From Alistipes sp. (GTDB lineage Bacteria; Bacteroidota; Bacteroidia; Bacteroidales; Rikenellaceae): DNA of 64,000 bases. This document shows positions 45,808 through 53,301 of this stretch, piece after piece (position 1 is the stretch's first letter; each line of letters opens with the position of its first letter). A program made the position numbers and the translations under genes. The stretch covers positions 1 to 64,000 of the forward strand of contig JAFLRR010000004.1 of NCBI GenBank assembly GCA_022511345.1, written 5' to 3'. The notes under the pieces were generated by a model. The model made no database searches and had not been told where the DNA came from. It worked only from the letters and a program-made list of their open reading frames with translations.

Positions 45808-46512
45808 TCATAATCTGTCTGCGGCATACTCCGCAATGAGTCGTTCGGCCAGCAAGGGGATTCCATCGGCCGAACGCATTTGTATATGCTCCAGCGGATT
45901 GCGAATCATGTGCACATCGGGACTACCCGGATCGACCAGATAGACCGGCACACCCGCACGTGCATAGTGCACCAGCGAGGCGGCCGGATAGACTGCCAGC
46001 GAGGTGCCGACGACAATCAGAATATCGGCCGTTGACACAATGTGCGCAGCCGTGTCGAACATTGGCACCGACTCGCCGAAAAAGACTATGTGCGGACGCA
46101 GCAGCGAGCCGTCAGGCGCCGTGGCGTCGAGCGGCTGCTCCCACCCCTCGACAGGAACTACGAGGTCGGGATTGCGCGACGAGCGCAGCTTCATCAGCTC
46201 GCCGTGAAGGTGCGTGACTCTGCCGGAGCCGGCGCGTTCGTGCAGGTTGTCGACATTCTGAGTGACTACCTCGACATCGAAATGGCGCTCCAGCGCGGCT
46301 ATGGCATAGTGGCCGGCGTTGGGTTCCTTCTCGAAAAGCTCCTTGCGGCGGATATTGTAGAAGCGGACGACAGTCGCGCGGTCGCGCGCAAGAGCCTCGG
46401 GCGTGCAGACGTCCTCGATGCGGTAGTTGGCCCACAGGCCGTCGGAGTCGCGGAATGTGGCTATGCCGCTGTCGGCGCTCACGCCTGCTCCGGTGAATAC
46501 TACGATTTTCAT
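45808..46512 (-). CDS. SIR2-family NAD-dependent deacylase without zinc cysteines
   Basis: 234 residues. NAD-binding TGAGVSADSGIATFRD (about 7-22), TQNVDNLHERAGS, catalytic His103 in HLHG, and VVGTSLAVYPAASL are present. The usual four zinc-ribbon cysteines after HLHG are absent; the segment LRSSRNPDLVVPVEGW...LRPHIVFFGE contains none, a variant seen in Bacteroidetes sirtuins. It removes acyl groups from protein lysines using NAD. Its promoter is divergent from the TM2 gene. Confidence 0.92.
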   Translation of the reverse strand: MKIVVFTGAGVSADSGIATFRDSDGLWANYRIEDVCTPEALARDRATVVRFYNIRRKELFEKEPNAGHYAIAALERHFDVEVVTQNVDNLHERAGSGRVTHLHGELMKLRSSRNPDLVVPVEGWEQPLDATAPDGSLLRPHIVFFGESVPMFDTAAHIVSTADILIVVGTSLAVYPAASLVHYARAGVPVYLVDPGSPDVHMIRNPLEHIQMRSADGIPLLAERLIAEYAADRL

Positions 46513-46533
46513 CTTCCGAAGTTTTGGTCAGCA

Positions 46534-46565
46534 CAAATATACCCAAAATTTCGCACCCGGCGAAA
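46534..46565 (-). promoter_or_regulatory. Promoter of the SIR2 gene
   Basis: Minus-strand TTTC (46565-46562), 20 bases, TATATTTG (46541-46534), 22 bases before the ATG. Confidence 0.65.
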
Positions 46566-46626
46566 AGTGAAAAACCGGCTCCGCATAAATATTGCGCGCA
46601 AGCGGATTTTAAGACGAAAAAATCGT

Positions 46627-46634
46627 TATCTTTG
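46627..46634 (+). promoter_or_regulatory. Promoter -7 box of the TM2-DUF2752 operon
   Basis: TATCTTTG is a perfect TAnnTTTG match, about 135 bases before the TM2 gene. No good -33 box. The 130-base leader holds nothing I recognise. Confidence 0.5.
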
Positions 46635-46768
46635 CACACGTATAAAGAAGACAGGCAAAATAGCTCTGAGGGCCTCACAAGGCCTGCGGCTGATTTTACG
46701 GCACTGCACTGTTCGGAATTGAAACCGTCGCCGGAGTGCCGGGCGACACCAAATGTGGAGGAATCGAT

Positions 46769-47083
46769 ATGTTTTGCAGTCACTGCGGCGCCGAAATTCA
46801 TGACAACGCCATAATATGCGTAAAATGCGGATGCGCCGTAAATAATGCGTCAGTGCCTAAACCGGTAAATCCCAACAAGAGCGAAAAGAGCTGGACGGCC
46901 GCGATGCTGCTGTGCCTGTTCCTCGGAGGTTTTGGCGTGCATCGCTTCTATGTAGGAAAGGTCGGTTCGGGTGTGATTCAGCTGCTCACGCTCGGATGCT
47001 GCGGCATCTGGACTCTGGTTGATTTCATCATAATAGTCACCGGAGGATTCACCGATAACGAGGGCAAGTTAATCTGCGAATGA
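46769..47083 (+). CDS. Zinc-ribbon plus TM2-domain membrane protein
   Basis: The start at 46769 (MFCSHCGAEI) gives 104 residues. An N-terminal zinc ribbon (CxxC at 3-6 and CVKCGC at 17-22) is followed by a TM2 domain: two transmembrane helices around LLCLFLGGFGVHRFYVGK and GIWTLVDFIIIVTG. Function of such proteins is unknown. The last codon overlaps the DUF2752 start by 4 bases; these two families are often neighbours in Bacteroidetes. Confidence 0.9.
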   Translation: MFCSHCGAEIHDNAIICVKCGCAVNNASVPKPVNPNKSEKSWTAAMLLCLFLGGFGVHRFYVGKVGSGVIQLLTLGCCGIWTLVDFIIIVTGGFTDNEGKLICE

Positions 47084-47496
47084 CGGACAATGCCCGCAAC
47101 GGGAGGTACGGCGGCCGGAGTTCATTCCGGCTGCCGCTCTGTTTTGCAGCAGCGGCAATAGCCATATTCCTGCTTGCGGGCGACGGGACATGGTTGCCCG
47201 GGTGCATATTTCACACTCTGACCGGCTACGACTGCCCGGCCTGCGGCACGCAACGCGCATGTATCGCACTGCTGCACGGCCGTTTCCGCACGGCGTTCAT
47301 GTACAACCCCTATCTGTTCATCATTGCGCCATATCTCGCGGCGGCGGCATATGCCGAGCTGAGCGGCAGATGTCCCGCCAAACTGCGCAGACTGCTGTTC
47401 CACAAGGCCACGATAGCCTTTTTCGCCGCCACGATGGTCGCATGGTGGATTCTGCGCAACACGCTGCTGCAGAGCCCGGACTGCTGCCAGGCATGA
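47080..47496 (+). CDS. DUF2752 membrane protein
   Basis: 138 residues with about three transmembrane segments (20-37, 75-92, 108-126). The family signature LPGCIFHTLTGYDCPACGTQRA...LLHGRF...AFMYNPYLF is complete. No function is known. It is translationally coupled to the TM2 gene. A 115-base gap with a promoter separates it from the steroid-reductase operon. Confidence 0.88.
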   Translation: MTDNARNGRYGGRSSFRLPLCFAAAAIAIFLLAGDGTWLPGCIFHTLTGYDCPACGTQRACIALLHGRFRTAFMYNPYLFIIAPYLAAAAYAELSGRCPAKLRRLLFHKATIAFFAATMVAWWILRNTLLQSPDCCQA

Positions 47497-47554
47497 GCAA
47501 GGCGGAAGTTTTCTGGTCCGAAAGGGAAAGTTATCGGCCGAAAAGGCGCATCGA

Positions 47555-47586
47555 TTTCGTTTTTACTCCATAAATGCCTATTTTTG
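47555..47586 (+). promoter_or_regulatory. Promoter of the steroid-reductase operon
   Basis: TTTC (47555-47558), 20 bases, TATTTTTG (47579-47586); transcription would start about 20 bases before the first ATG at 47612. Confidence 0.7.
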
Positions 47587-47611
47587 CAGGATATATAATG
47601 AGACGTCGGAT

Positions 47612-48373
47612 ATGACTGAATATTTCGATACTTTTTTGATTGCGATGGCTGCCGCAGCGCTCGTCGTATTCATAGCCTTGTACTTCGTCGAGGCCGGCTA
47701 CGGCTATCTGTTCAACCCGAAATTCGGATTCCCCGTGCCGAACAGAATCGGCTGGGTAATGATGGAGTCGCCCGTGTTCATAGCCATGACCGTGCTGTGG
47801 CTCATGTCGGACCGCACATGGCAGGCGGCGCCGCTGGTGCTATTCCTGATGTTTCAGACGCACTACTTCCAGCGTTCGTTCATCTTCCCGCTGCTGCTGC
47901 GCGGAAAGTCGCGCATGCCGTTCGGGATAGTTCTGATGGGCATGATATTCAACACGCTCAATGCCCTGATGCAGGGCGGTTGGATTTTCTACGTATCGCC
48001 CGACAACTACTATGACGACTGGTTCTCGAAGCCGTACATATATCTCGGCGGCGCGATATTCATATTCGGCATGGTCGTAAACCTCCACTCGGACTACATC
48101 ATCCGCCACCTGCGCAAGCCGGGCGACACGCGCCACTACATCCCGCGCGGCGGCATGTTCCGCTACGTCTCGTCGGCCAACTACTTCGGCGAACTGATGG
48201 AGTGGGTAGGCTTCGCCATCGCCTCGTGGTCGTGGGCCGGAGCGGTCTTCGCCTGGTGGACATTCGCCAATCTGGCACCCCGTTCGGCCTCGCTGCGCAA
48301 ACGCTACGAGAAGGAGTTCGGCGAGGAGTTCACAAAACTTAAACGCAAACGGATTATTCCGTTCATATATTAG
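47612..48373 (+). CDS. Steroid 5-alpha-reductase (SRD5A family)
   Basis: 253 residues, a polytopic membrane protein with six or seven hydrophobic segments. It matches the SRD5A family along its length: Glu52 in MMESP, QTHYFQRSFIFP (His84, Tyr85), NLHSDYIIRHLRKPGD, SSANYFGELMEW (Asn190) and the terminal RIIPFIY. In human SRD5A2 the equivalent Glu57 and Tyr91 contact the steroid ketone, and NADPH reduces the delta-4 bond. In gut Bacteroidetes this gene type (5AR) gives 5-alpha bile acids and steroids. First gene of a four-gene operon; 8-base gap to the next. Confidence 0.92.
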   Translation: MTEYFDTFLIAMAAAALVVFIALYFVEAGYGYLFNPKFGFPVPNRIGWVMMESPVFIAMTVLWLMSDRTWQAAPLVLFLMFQTHYFQRSFIFPLLLRGKSRMPFGIVLMGMIFNTLNALMQGGWIFYVSPDNYYDDWFSKPYIYLGGAIFIFGMVVNLHSDYIIRHLRKPGDTRHYIPRGGMFRYVSSANYFGELMEWVGFAIASWSWAGAVFAWWTFANLAPRSASLRKRYEKEFGEEFTKLKRKRIIPFIY

Positions 48374-48381
48374 CAAAAGAG

Positions 48382-49617
48382 ATGGAACAGAAAGACTCTC
48401 TGTTATTTACACCCTACAAGCTCGGCAACGTAACGCTGCGCAACCGAACCATACGCTCGGCAGCGTTCGAGTCGATGGGCAAGGATTTCGGTCCCACGCA
48501 GCAGCTGAAGGACTACCACGTGAGCGTGGCGCGCGGAGGCATAGGAATGACCACGCTGGCCTACGCCGCCATCAACCGCAGCGGCCTGTCGTTCAACAAG
48601 CAGCTGTGGCTGCGCGACGAGATTGTGCCCGCACTGCGCGACATAACCGACGCCATACATGCCGAGGGCGCTGCGGCCTCGATTCAGATAGGCCACTGCG
48701 GCAACATGACCCACTGGTCGACGGCCGGATGCTTCCCGGTCGGCGCATCGACGGGTTTCAACCTCTACTCGCCCACCTTCGTGCGCGGAATGCGCCGCGA
48801 CGAGTGCCTGCAGTTCGCCAAGGACTTCGGACGGGCCGTGCAGACGGCTCACGACGCCGGATTCGACTGCGTGGAGGTGCATGCCGGACACGGATACCTC
48901 ATCTCGCAGTTCCTCTCGCCCTACACCAACAAGCGCCGCGACGAGTATGGCGGTTCGCTCGAAAACCGCATGCGCTTCATGGGCTTATGTCTCGAGGAGG
49001 TGATGAACACCGCCGCCAGAACCGGTACGGCCGTGGTGGTAAAGCACAACATGGAGGACGGCTTCAAGAGCGGAATACAGATTCCCGAGAGCATCGAGAT
49101 AGCCAAGCGCATCGAGAGCTACGGCGTGGACGGCATAATACTCACCTCGGGGTTCGTCTCGAAGGCCCCGATGGCCGTCATGCGCGGACGCATACCGACC
49201 AAGACCATGAGCTACTACATGCCCTGGTCGTCGTGGCCGCAGAAGATTGTGGTCAACCTGTTCGGCGACATGATGATCAAGCAGTACGACTTCGAGGAGT
49301 GCTACTTCTTAGAGAATGCCAAGAAGTTCCGCGCCGAGCTGAAGTGTCCGCTCATCTACGTTGGAGGTCTGGTTTCGCGCGAAGGCATAGAGCGGGTGCT
49401 CGACGCCGGCTTCGAGCTGGTGCAGATGGCGCGCGCACTGGTCAACGACCCCGCCTTCGTCAACAAGCTGCGCGAGGGCGACATGTCGACCCGCAGCGGC
49501 TGCGACCACCGCGACTACTGCATGGCCCGCATGTACTCGGTCGACATGCAGTGCTGCCACAACTGCAAGGAGCCCATACCGGATAAAATCTGGAAAGAAT
49601 TAGCCAAAATCAAGTAG
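48382..49617 (+). CDS. Old-yellow-enzyme-type NADH:flavin oxidoreductase (candidate 5-beta/delta-4 steroid reductase)
   Basis: 411 residues, one FMN-binding TIM barrel: LGNVTLRNRTIRSA at the N-terminus, QIGHCGNM, VEVHAGHGYLISQFLSP (active-site His pair), RDEYGGSLENR and YVGGLVSREGIE. A short Cys-rich tail (CDHRDYC...CCHNC) could bind an iron-sulfur cluster, but the FAD/NAD domain of BaiCD/BaiH-type enzymes is missing. In the 5AR/5BR/3-beta-HSDH set of gut Bacteroidetes the middle enzyme is of this family and reduces 3-oxo-delta-4 steroids. Substrate here is inferred from the neighbours. Confidence 0.85.
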   Translation: MEQKDSLLFTPYKLGNVTLRNRTIRSAAFESMGKDFGPTQQLKDYHVSVARGGIGMTTLAYAAINRSGLSFNKQLWLRDEIVPALRDITDAIHAEGAAASIQIGHCGNMTHWSTAGCFPVGASTGFNLYSPTFVRGMRRDECLQFAKDFGRAVQTAHDAGFDCVEVHAGHGYLISQFLSPYTNKRRDEYGGSLENRMRFMGLCLEEVMNTAARTGTAVVVKHNMEDGFKSGIQIPESIEIAKRIESYGVDGIILTSGFVSKAPMAVMRGRIPTKTMSYYMPWSSWPQKIVVNLFGDMMIKQYDFEECYFLENAKKFRAELKCPLIYVGGLVSREGIERVLDAGFELVQMARALVNDPAFVNKLREGDMSTRSGCDHRDYCMARMYSVDMQCCHNCKEPIPDKIWKELAKIK

Positions 49618-49619
49618 TC

Positions 49620-50429
49620 ATGCAGCGCGGAGAGGTAGCCCCCGGGACAAAGACGGCGCTTGTAACCGGCGCCAGCAGCGGCATAGGCTATGCCATAGCC
49701 GACCGCCTGGCAGGACTGGGCTACAACATCATAGCCGTAAGCGAGAATGCAGTGCAGCTGGCCGAAGCGGCCGAGAAACTGCAGCAGGCGCACCAGGCCG
49801 TGAAGGTTACGGTGCACCAGGCCGACCTGGCCGAGTCGGATGCCGCCGAGAGGCTCTTCGAATGGAGCTGCGGCGAGGGTTTCGAAGTAGACGTTCTGAT
49901 AAACGATGCCGGCATGTTCTCGTTTCTCGACGTGCTCGACACGCCCGTGGAGCGCATCCGCCGCATACTGCTGCTGCACGACATGACCACAATAATGCTC
50001 TGCCGCCTGTTCGGCGAACGGATGGCGGCGCGCGGAGAGGGACACATACTGAACATGTCCTCCTACTCGCTGTGGATGCCATTCCCGGGGCTGGCCCTAT
50101 ACAGTGCCAGCAAGGCCTGTCTGCGGTCATTCTCGATAGCATTCGCCAAGGAGATGCGCGAACACGGCGTGAAAGTCACGGCATTATGCCCCGCAGGAGT
50201 CTCGACCGACCTCTACGGACTCTCCAAGTCGCTGCAGAAGCTCGGGCTGCGGCTCGGTGTGCTCATATCGCCCGAGAGCTGCGCCCGCCGCGGTCTGAAA
50301 GCCATGTGGCGCGGCCGTAAGTCGTCGGTGCCGGGGTGGTGGAACAGACTGGGAATACCCTTCTGCCTGTACATGCCGGGATGGATGACCCGCATACTGC
50401 GACGCTACACCAAACGTTTCCAAAGATAA
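49620..50429 (+). CDS. Short-chain dehydrogenase/reductase (candidate 3-beta-hydroxysteroid dehydrogenase)
   Basis: 269 residues of the classical SDR family. Cofactor motif TGASSGIG at 16-23, structural NDAG at 95-98 (usual NNAG), catalytic Ser147/148 and YSASK with Tyr161 and Lys165. The C-terminal 45 residues are hydrophobic and aromatic (GWWNRLGIPFCLYMPGW), suggesting membrane association, which fits a lipophilic substrate. It starts 2 bases after the OYE stop. The genes' order predicts oxidation or reduction at C3 of a steroid; sequence alone does not prove it. Confidence 0.88.
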   Translation: MQRGEVAPGTKTALVTGASSGIGYAIADRLAGLGYNIIAVSENAVQLAEAAEKLQQAHQAVKVTVHQADLAESDAAERLFEWSCGEGFEVDVLINDAGMFSFLDVLDTPVERIRRILLLHDMTTIMLCRLFGERMAARGEGHILNMSSYSLWMPFPGLALYSASKACLRSFSIAFAKEMREHGVKVTALCPAGVSTDLYGLSKSLQKLGLRLGVLISPESCARRGLKAMWRGRKSSVPGWWNRLGIPFCLYMPGWMTRILRRYTKRFQR

Positions 50430-50442
50430 AAAGCCGAGAACC

Positions 50443-52719
50443 GTGAAAAGATTCCGACGTATAATAATCATCCTGCTGGCCGTGACCGTTGCGGCGGCCA
50501 TACTCACGGCGATACTGCTGCCGCCCGTAGTCGAGAAGTACATAACCGAGCACTGCCGCGAACTCACTGGACGCCGTGTCGACCTCGGAGATTTGCGTTT
50601 CAACCTCTTCACGGGCAAGATTCGAATCGACGGACTGAGGATATTCGAGACCGACGACTCGACCAGCTTCGTGGCCCTCGAGAAGCTCGAGATGAAGATG
50701 CGCCTGCTGCCGCTGCTGCAGCGCAGGATTACGGTGGGACACATGGCCGTGACGCATCCCGAGATATACATACGGCAGAATCGGCTGGATTTCAACTTCG
50801 ACGACATAACCGAGCACCTGCGCTCGCTCGATCCGCGGCGCGGCCAATCGTCGAAATGGGATGTCGGAATAGACAACATATCCATAGAGTCGGGCGCCAT
50901 GCGATACACCGACGTCGAGCTGGGCATAAGCGGAGGATTCGAGGATTTCGACATATCGATACCCGGCCTGCGTCTGGCCGAGAACTCCGACAGGGGACTG
51001 AAATTCAACTTCGCAGACGGAGGCTCGATACTGACCGAATGGCTGCACGAGTCAGGCGGCGACGAATACGAACTGCACGTGATGCTGGACAACTTCCGTC
51101 TGGCGGGACTCTCGCCCGGCGTGCGCCGCAAGCTGGATGTCGGCTCGGTCGACGGCTCCATGTCGCTGGACATGAACATTCGCGGCGACATGCGCCACCC
51201 TACCGACTTCTCGGCCAAAGGTTCGGCCGGGCTGTCGCACCTGACCGTAACCGACAGCGGCGAAAACAAATTACTCTCGCTCGACACTCTGTATCTGAAA
51301 CTCAACGAAGGCAACATAGGCAAACGCCGCTATGACCTGGGAATATTCTATGCCTCGGGATTCGACATAGACATACGCACCGACAAGAGCGGAAAGAGCA
51401 ACATCGATTTCCTGTTCAGCAGGGATTCGCTACGCTCCGATGCCGGACAGAGGCTCGACGACGAGCAGACTGAGAGCCGGCCCGAACTGATGCTCAAAAT
51501 AGGCCGCATAGACGTCCGCAAGGGCAGCGTACACATCTCGGACCGTTCGCACGGCGAGAACTTCGATTACAACATATCGGCCATAGCCATGATATGCCAG
51601 AACTTCTCGCTCGACCGCCGCAACCGCATAATGTTCAAGGCCCAGATGCAGGCCGACGGTGCCGCCGTAGTCCGCTGGGACGGCGACATGCGTTCCACAG
51701 ACAACCACAACATACTGTTCTCGCTGTCGAACATCGATTTGAAGGACTTCGCACCGTGGATATCCCGCTACACGGCCTATCCCGTCACTGGTGGAACCCT
51801 CTCGTGGCACAGCCAAAACATCATCTCGGACCGCATGCTCAACGCCACCAACCGCATCGAGCTGCACAATGCCGACATAGGTCGCCGCCCGCGCAAGGCC
51901 GAACCCGAGGTCGACATTCCGCTGCGGTCGGCACTCTACCTGCTCAAGGACAACCGCGGAAACACGGCCTTCGAGCTGCCCGTCAGCGGGCATATCGACG
52001 AGAGCGGCTTCTCCTACGGCAAAGCCCTGCTCGACGAACTGAATGCCGCGGTGCAGAGAGCTGTCACGGCTCCCTTTGCGCTGCTGTCAGACAATGGCGA
52101 CAATATCGACCGCATAGATTTCGAATGGTCGCAGCGCGACTTTACGGCCGGAGAGTATGCGCGCATGACGCGTCTGGCGGAGATGATCTCGAAGCGTCCG
52201 GCCATGAAGGTCATATTCACCCAGAACATCGATTACGACAAAGCACTGCGTCATGAGGCGGCCGCCGCCCTGCGCGAAGATTACTACAGCTCGCGGCACA
52301 ACGGAGCACTCCTGCCCGACTCGCTCGCCTCGGCATATGCACTGATGACATCCTCCACATCGCGTCGTCTTGCGGCCTATGCCGACTCGCTGCTGGCAGC
52401 CCGGCACGCCGACACCGTGTCTCAGGCAGAGAAGCTGCTGACGCTCTACGGCCAGCAGGCAGCCGAACGTGTGGCGCGCAGGATGCACGAACGCGACAGC
52501 ATACTCTTTACATATATAACGCGCACGAGCACGCTGCGATACGGCGAGAGCATAGCCTTAGAGCCGCTTACGGACTCGCTGCTCAAAGCCTATAGCGGCA
52601 CCGACAGATATACGCTGCGCATAGACATCGACGGCGAAACTTCGCAGGTGGCCGTAGACGAGAATCTGCCGGGTACGGACACGCTTCCGCAGGCAGAGGA
52701 GGCAGAGAGGATGCCATAG
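50443..52719 (+). CDS. DUF748/AsmA-like envelope protein
   Basis: 758 residues starting at a GTG 13 bases after the SDR gene. A single N-terminal transmembrane anchor (about 5-27) is followed by a long beta-rich AsmA-like region (LGDLRFNLFTGKIRIDGLRI; VGIDNISIESGAMRYTDV), a DUF748 signature, and a C-terminal helical part with FTQNIDYDKALRHEAAAALREDYY. AsmA/TamB-like proteins are thought to form lipid-transport grooves between membranes. Its presence downstream of the steroid genes suggests cotranscription, but a functional link is open. Confidence 0.75.
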   Translation: MKRFRRIIIILLAVTVAAAILTAILLPPVVEKYITEHCRELTGRRVDLGDLRFNLFTGKIRIDGLRIFETDDSTSFVALEKLEMKMRLLPLLQRRITVGHMAVTHPEIYIRQNRLDFNFDDITEHLRSLDPRRGQSSKWDVGIDNISIESGAMRYTDVELGISGGFEDFDISIPGLRLAENSDRGLKFNFADGGSILTEWLHESGGDEYELHVMLDNFRLAGLSPGVRRKLDVGSVDGSMSLDMNIRGDMRHPTDFSAKGSAGLSHLTVTDSGENKLLSLDTLYLKLNEGNIGKRRYDLGIFYASGFDIDIRTDKSGKSNIDFLFSRDSLRSDAGQRLDDEQTESRPELMLKIGRIDVRKGSVHISDRSHGENFDYNISAIAMICQNFSLDRRNRIMFKAQMQADGAAVVRWDGDMRSTDNHNILFSLSNIDLKDFAPWISRYTAYPVTGGTLSWHSQNIISDRMLNATNRIELHNADIGRRPRKAEPEVDIPLRSALYLLKDNRGNTAFELPVSGHIDESGFSYGKALLDELNAAVQRAVTAPFALLSDNGDNIDRIDFEWSQRDFTAGEYARMTRLAEMISKRPAMKVIFTQNIDYDKALRHEAAAALREDYYSSRHNGALLPDSLASAYALMTSSTSRRLAAYADSLLAARHADTVSQAEKLLTLYGQQAAERVARRMHERDSILFTYITRTSTLRYGESIALEPLTDSLLKAYSGTDRYTLRIDIDGETSQVAVDENLPGTDTLPQAEEAERMP

Positions 52720-52795
52720 ATGATTACGGCGACGGTCTGTAGCGGCTGCAGCGGGCCGATGTTTTGCGGCAGGCACAATTTTTATCCTCAAAAAG

Positions 52796-52826
52796 TTTGC
52801 GCCTACAAAAAATCGTCTTATCTTTG
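52796..52826 (+). promoter_or_regulatory. Promoter of the tRNA-Pro pair
   Basis: TTTG (52796-52799), 19 bases, TATCTTTG (52819-52826): exact consensus, 40 bases before the first tRNA. Confidence 0.85.
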
Positions 52827-52865
52827 CACCTCGAATCCCGACTCCGGATTTCCGGCCAGGGACGA

Positions 52866-52940
52866 CGGGGTGTAGCGCAGCCCGGTTAGCGCACCTGCTT
52901 TGGGAGCAGGGGGTCCCAAGTTCGAATCTTGGTACCCCGA
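52866..52940 (+). tRNA. tRNA-Pro (anticodon TGG)
   Basis: 75 bases, complete cloverleaf: acceptor CGGGGTG paired with the 3' TACCCCG, discriminator A; D stem GCGC/GCGC; anticodon loop TTTGGGA between CCTGC and GCAGG; T arm CCAAG-TTCGAAT-CTTGG. CCA is not encoded. Confidence 0.96.
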
Positions 52941-53095
52941 CAAAAATCGGACGGGCCCTCAACCCCGCACTGAAGGCGAGCCGCAAGAGGCGCAGTCGCA
53001 GGGAGAGAGTTCGGCCGGGGCCGAGTCGCCGAGCGACGAAGCCGAAACTAATATCGGTTCATTAACACTACAATCGGACTATGTCCGAGCTTGTT

Positions 53096-53170
53096 CGGGG
53101 TGTAGCGCAGCCCGGTTAGCGCGCCAGCTTCGGGAGTTGGAGGTCCCGGGTTCGAATCCCGGTACCCCGA
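53096..53170 (+). tRNA. tRNA-Pro (anticodon CGG)
   Basis: 75 bases, same acceptor and D arm as the preceding tRNA-Pro; anticodon loop TTCGGGA between CCAGC and GTTGG; T arm CCGGG-TTCGAAT-CCCGG. The 155-base spacer between the two tRNAs has no promoter box, so they are probably cotranscribed. Confidence 0.96.
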
Positions 53171-53188
53171 CGAACAACGAACCGATTG

Positions 53189-53217
53189 AATCCGCATCGC
53201 AAAGGTGCGGATTTTTT
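53189..53217 (+). terminator. Terminator of the tRNA-Pro operon
   Basis: An 8-base-pair stem (AATCCGCA at 53189-53196, complement at 53206-53213) with a T tract (53212-53217). Confidence 0.88.
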
Positions 53218-53250
53218 GTTTTTGGAGTCCCAGACTCCGCCTGCGGCGTG

Positions 53251-53281
53251 TTGACCGTCAGCGCAAAGTTTCGTATCTTTG
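53251..53281 (+). promoter_or_regulatory. Promoter of the GH28 gene
   Basis: TTG (53251-53253), 20 bases, TATCTTTG (53274-53281); the ATG at 53302 is 20 bases downstream. Confidence 0.78.
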
Positions 53282-53301
53282 TCCGAAAACAGGTCACATC
53301 C

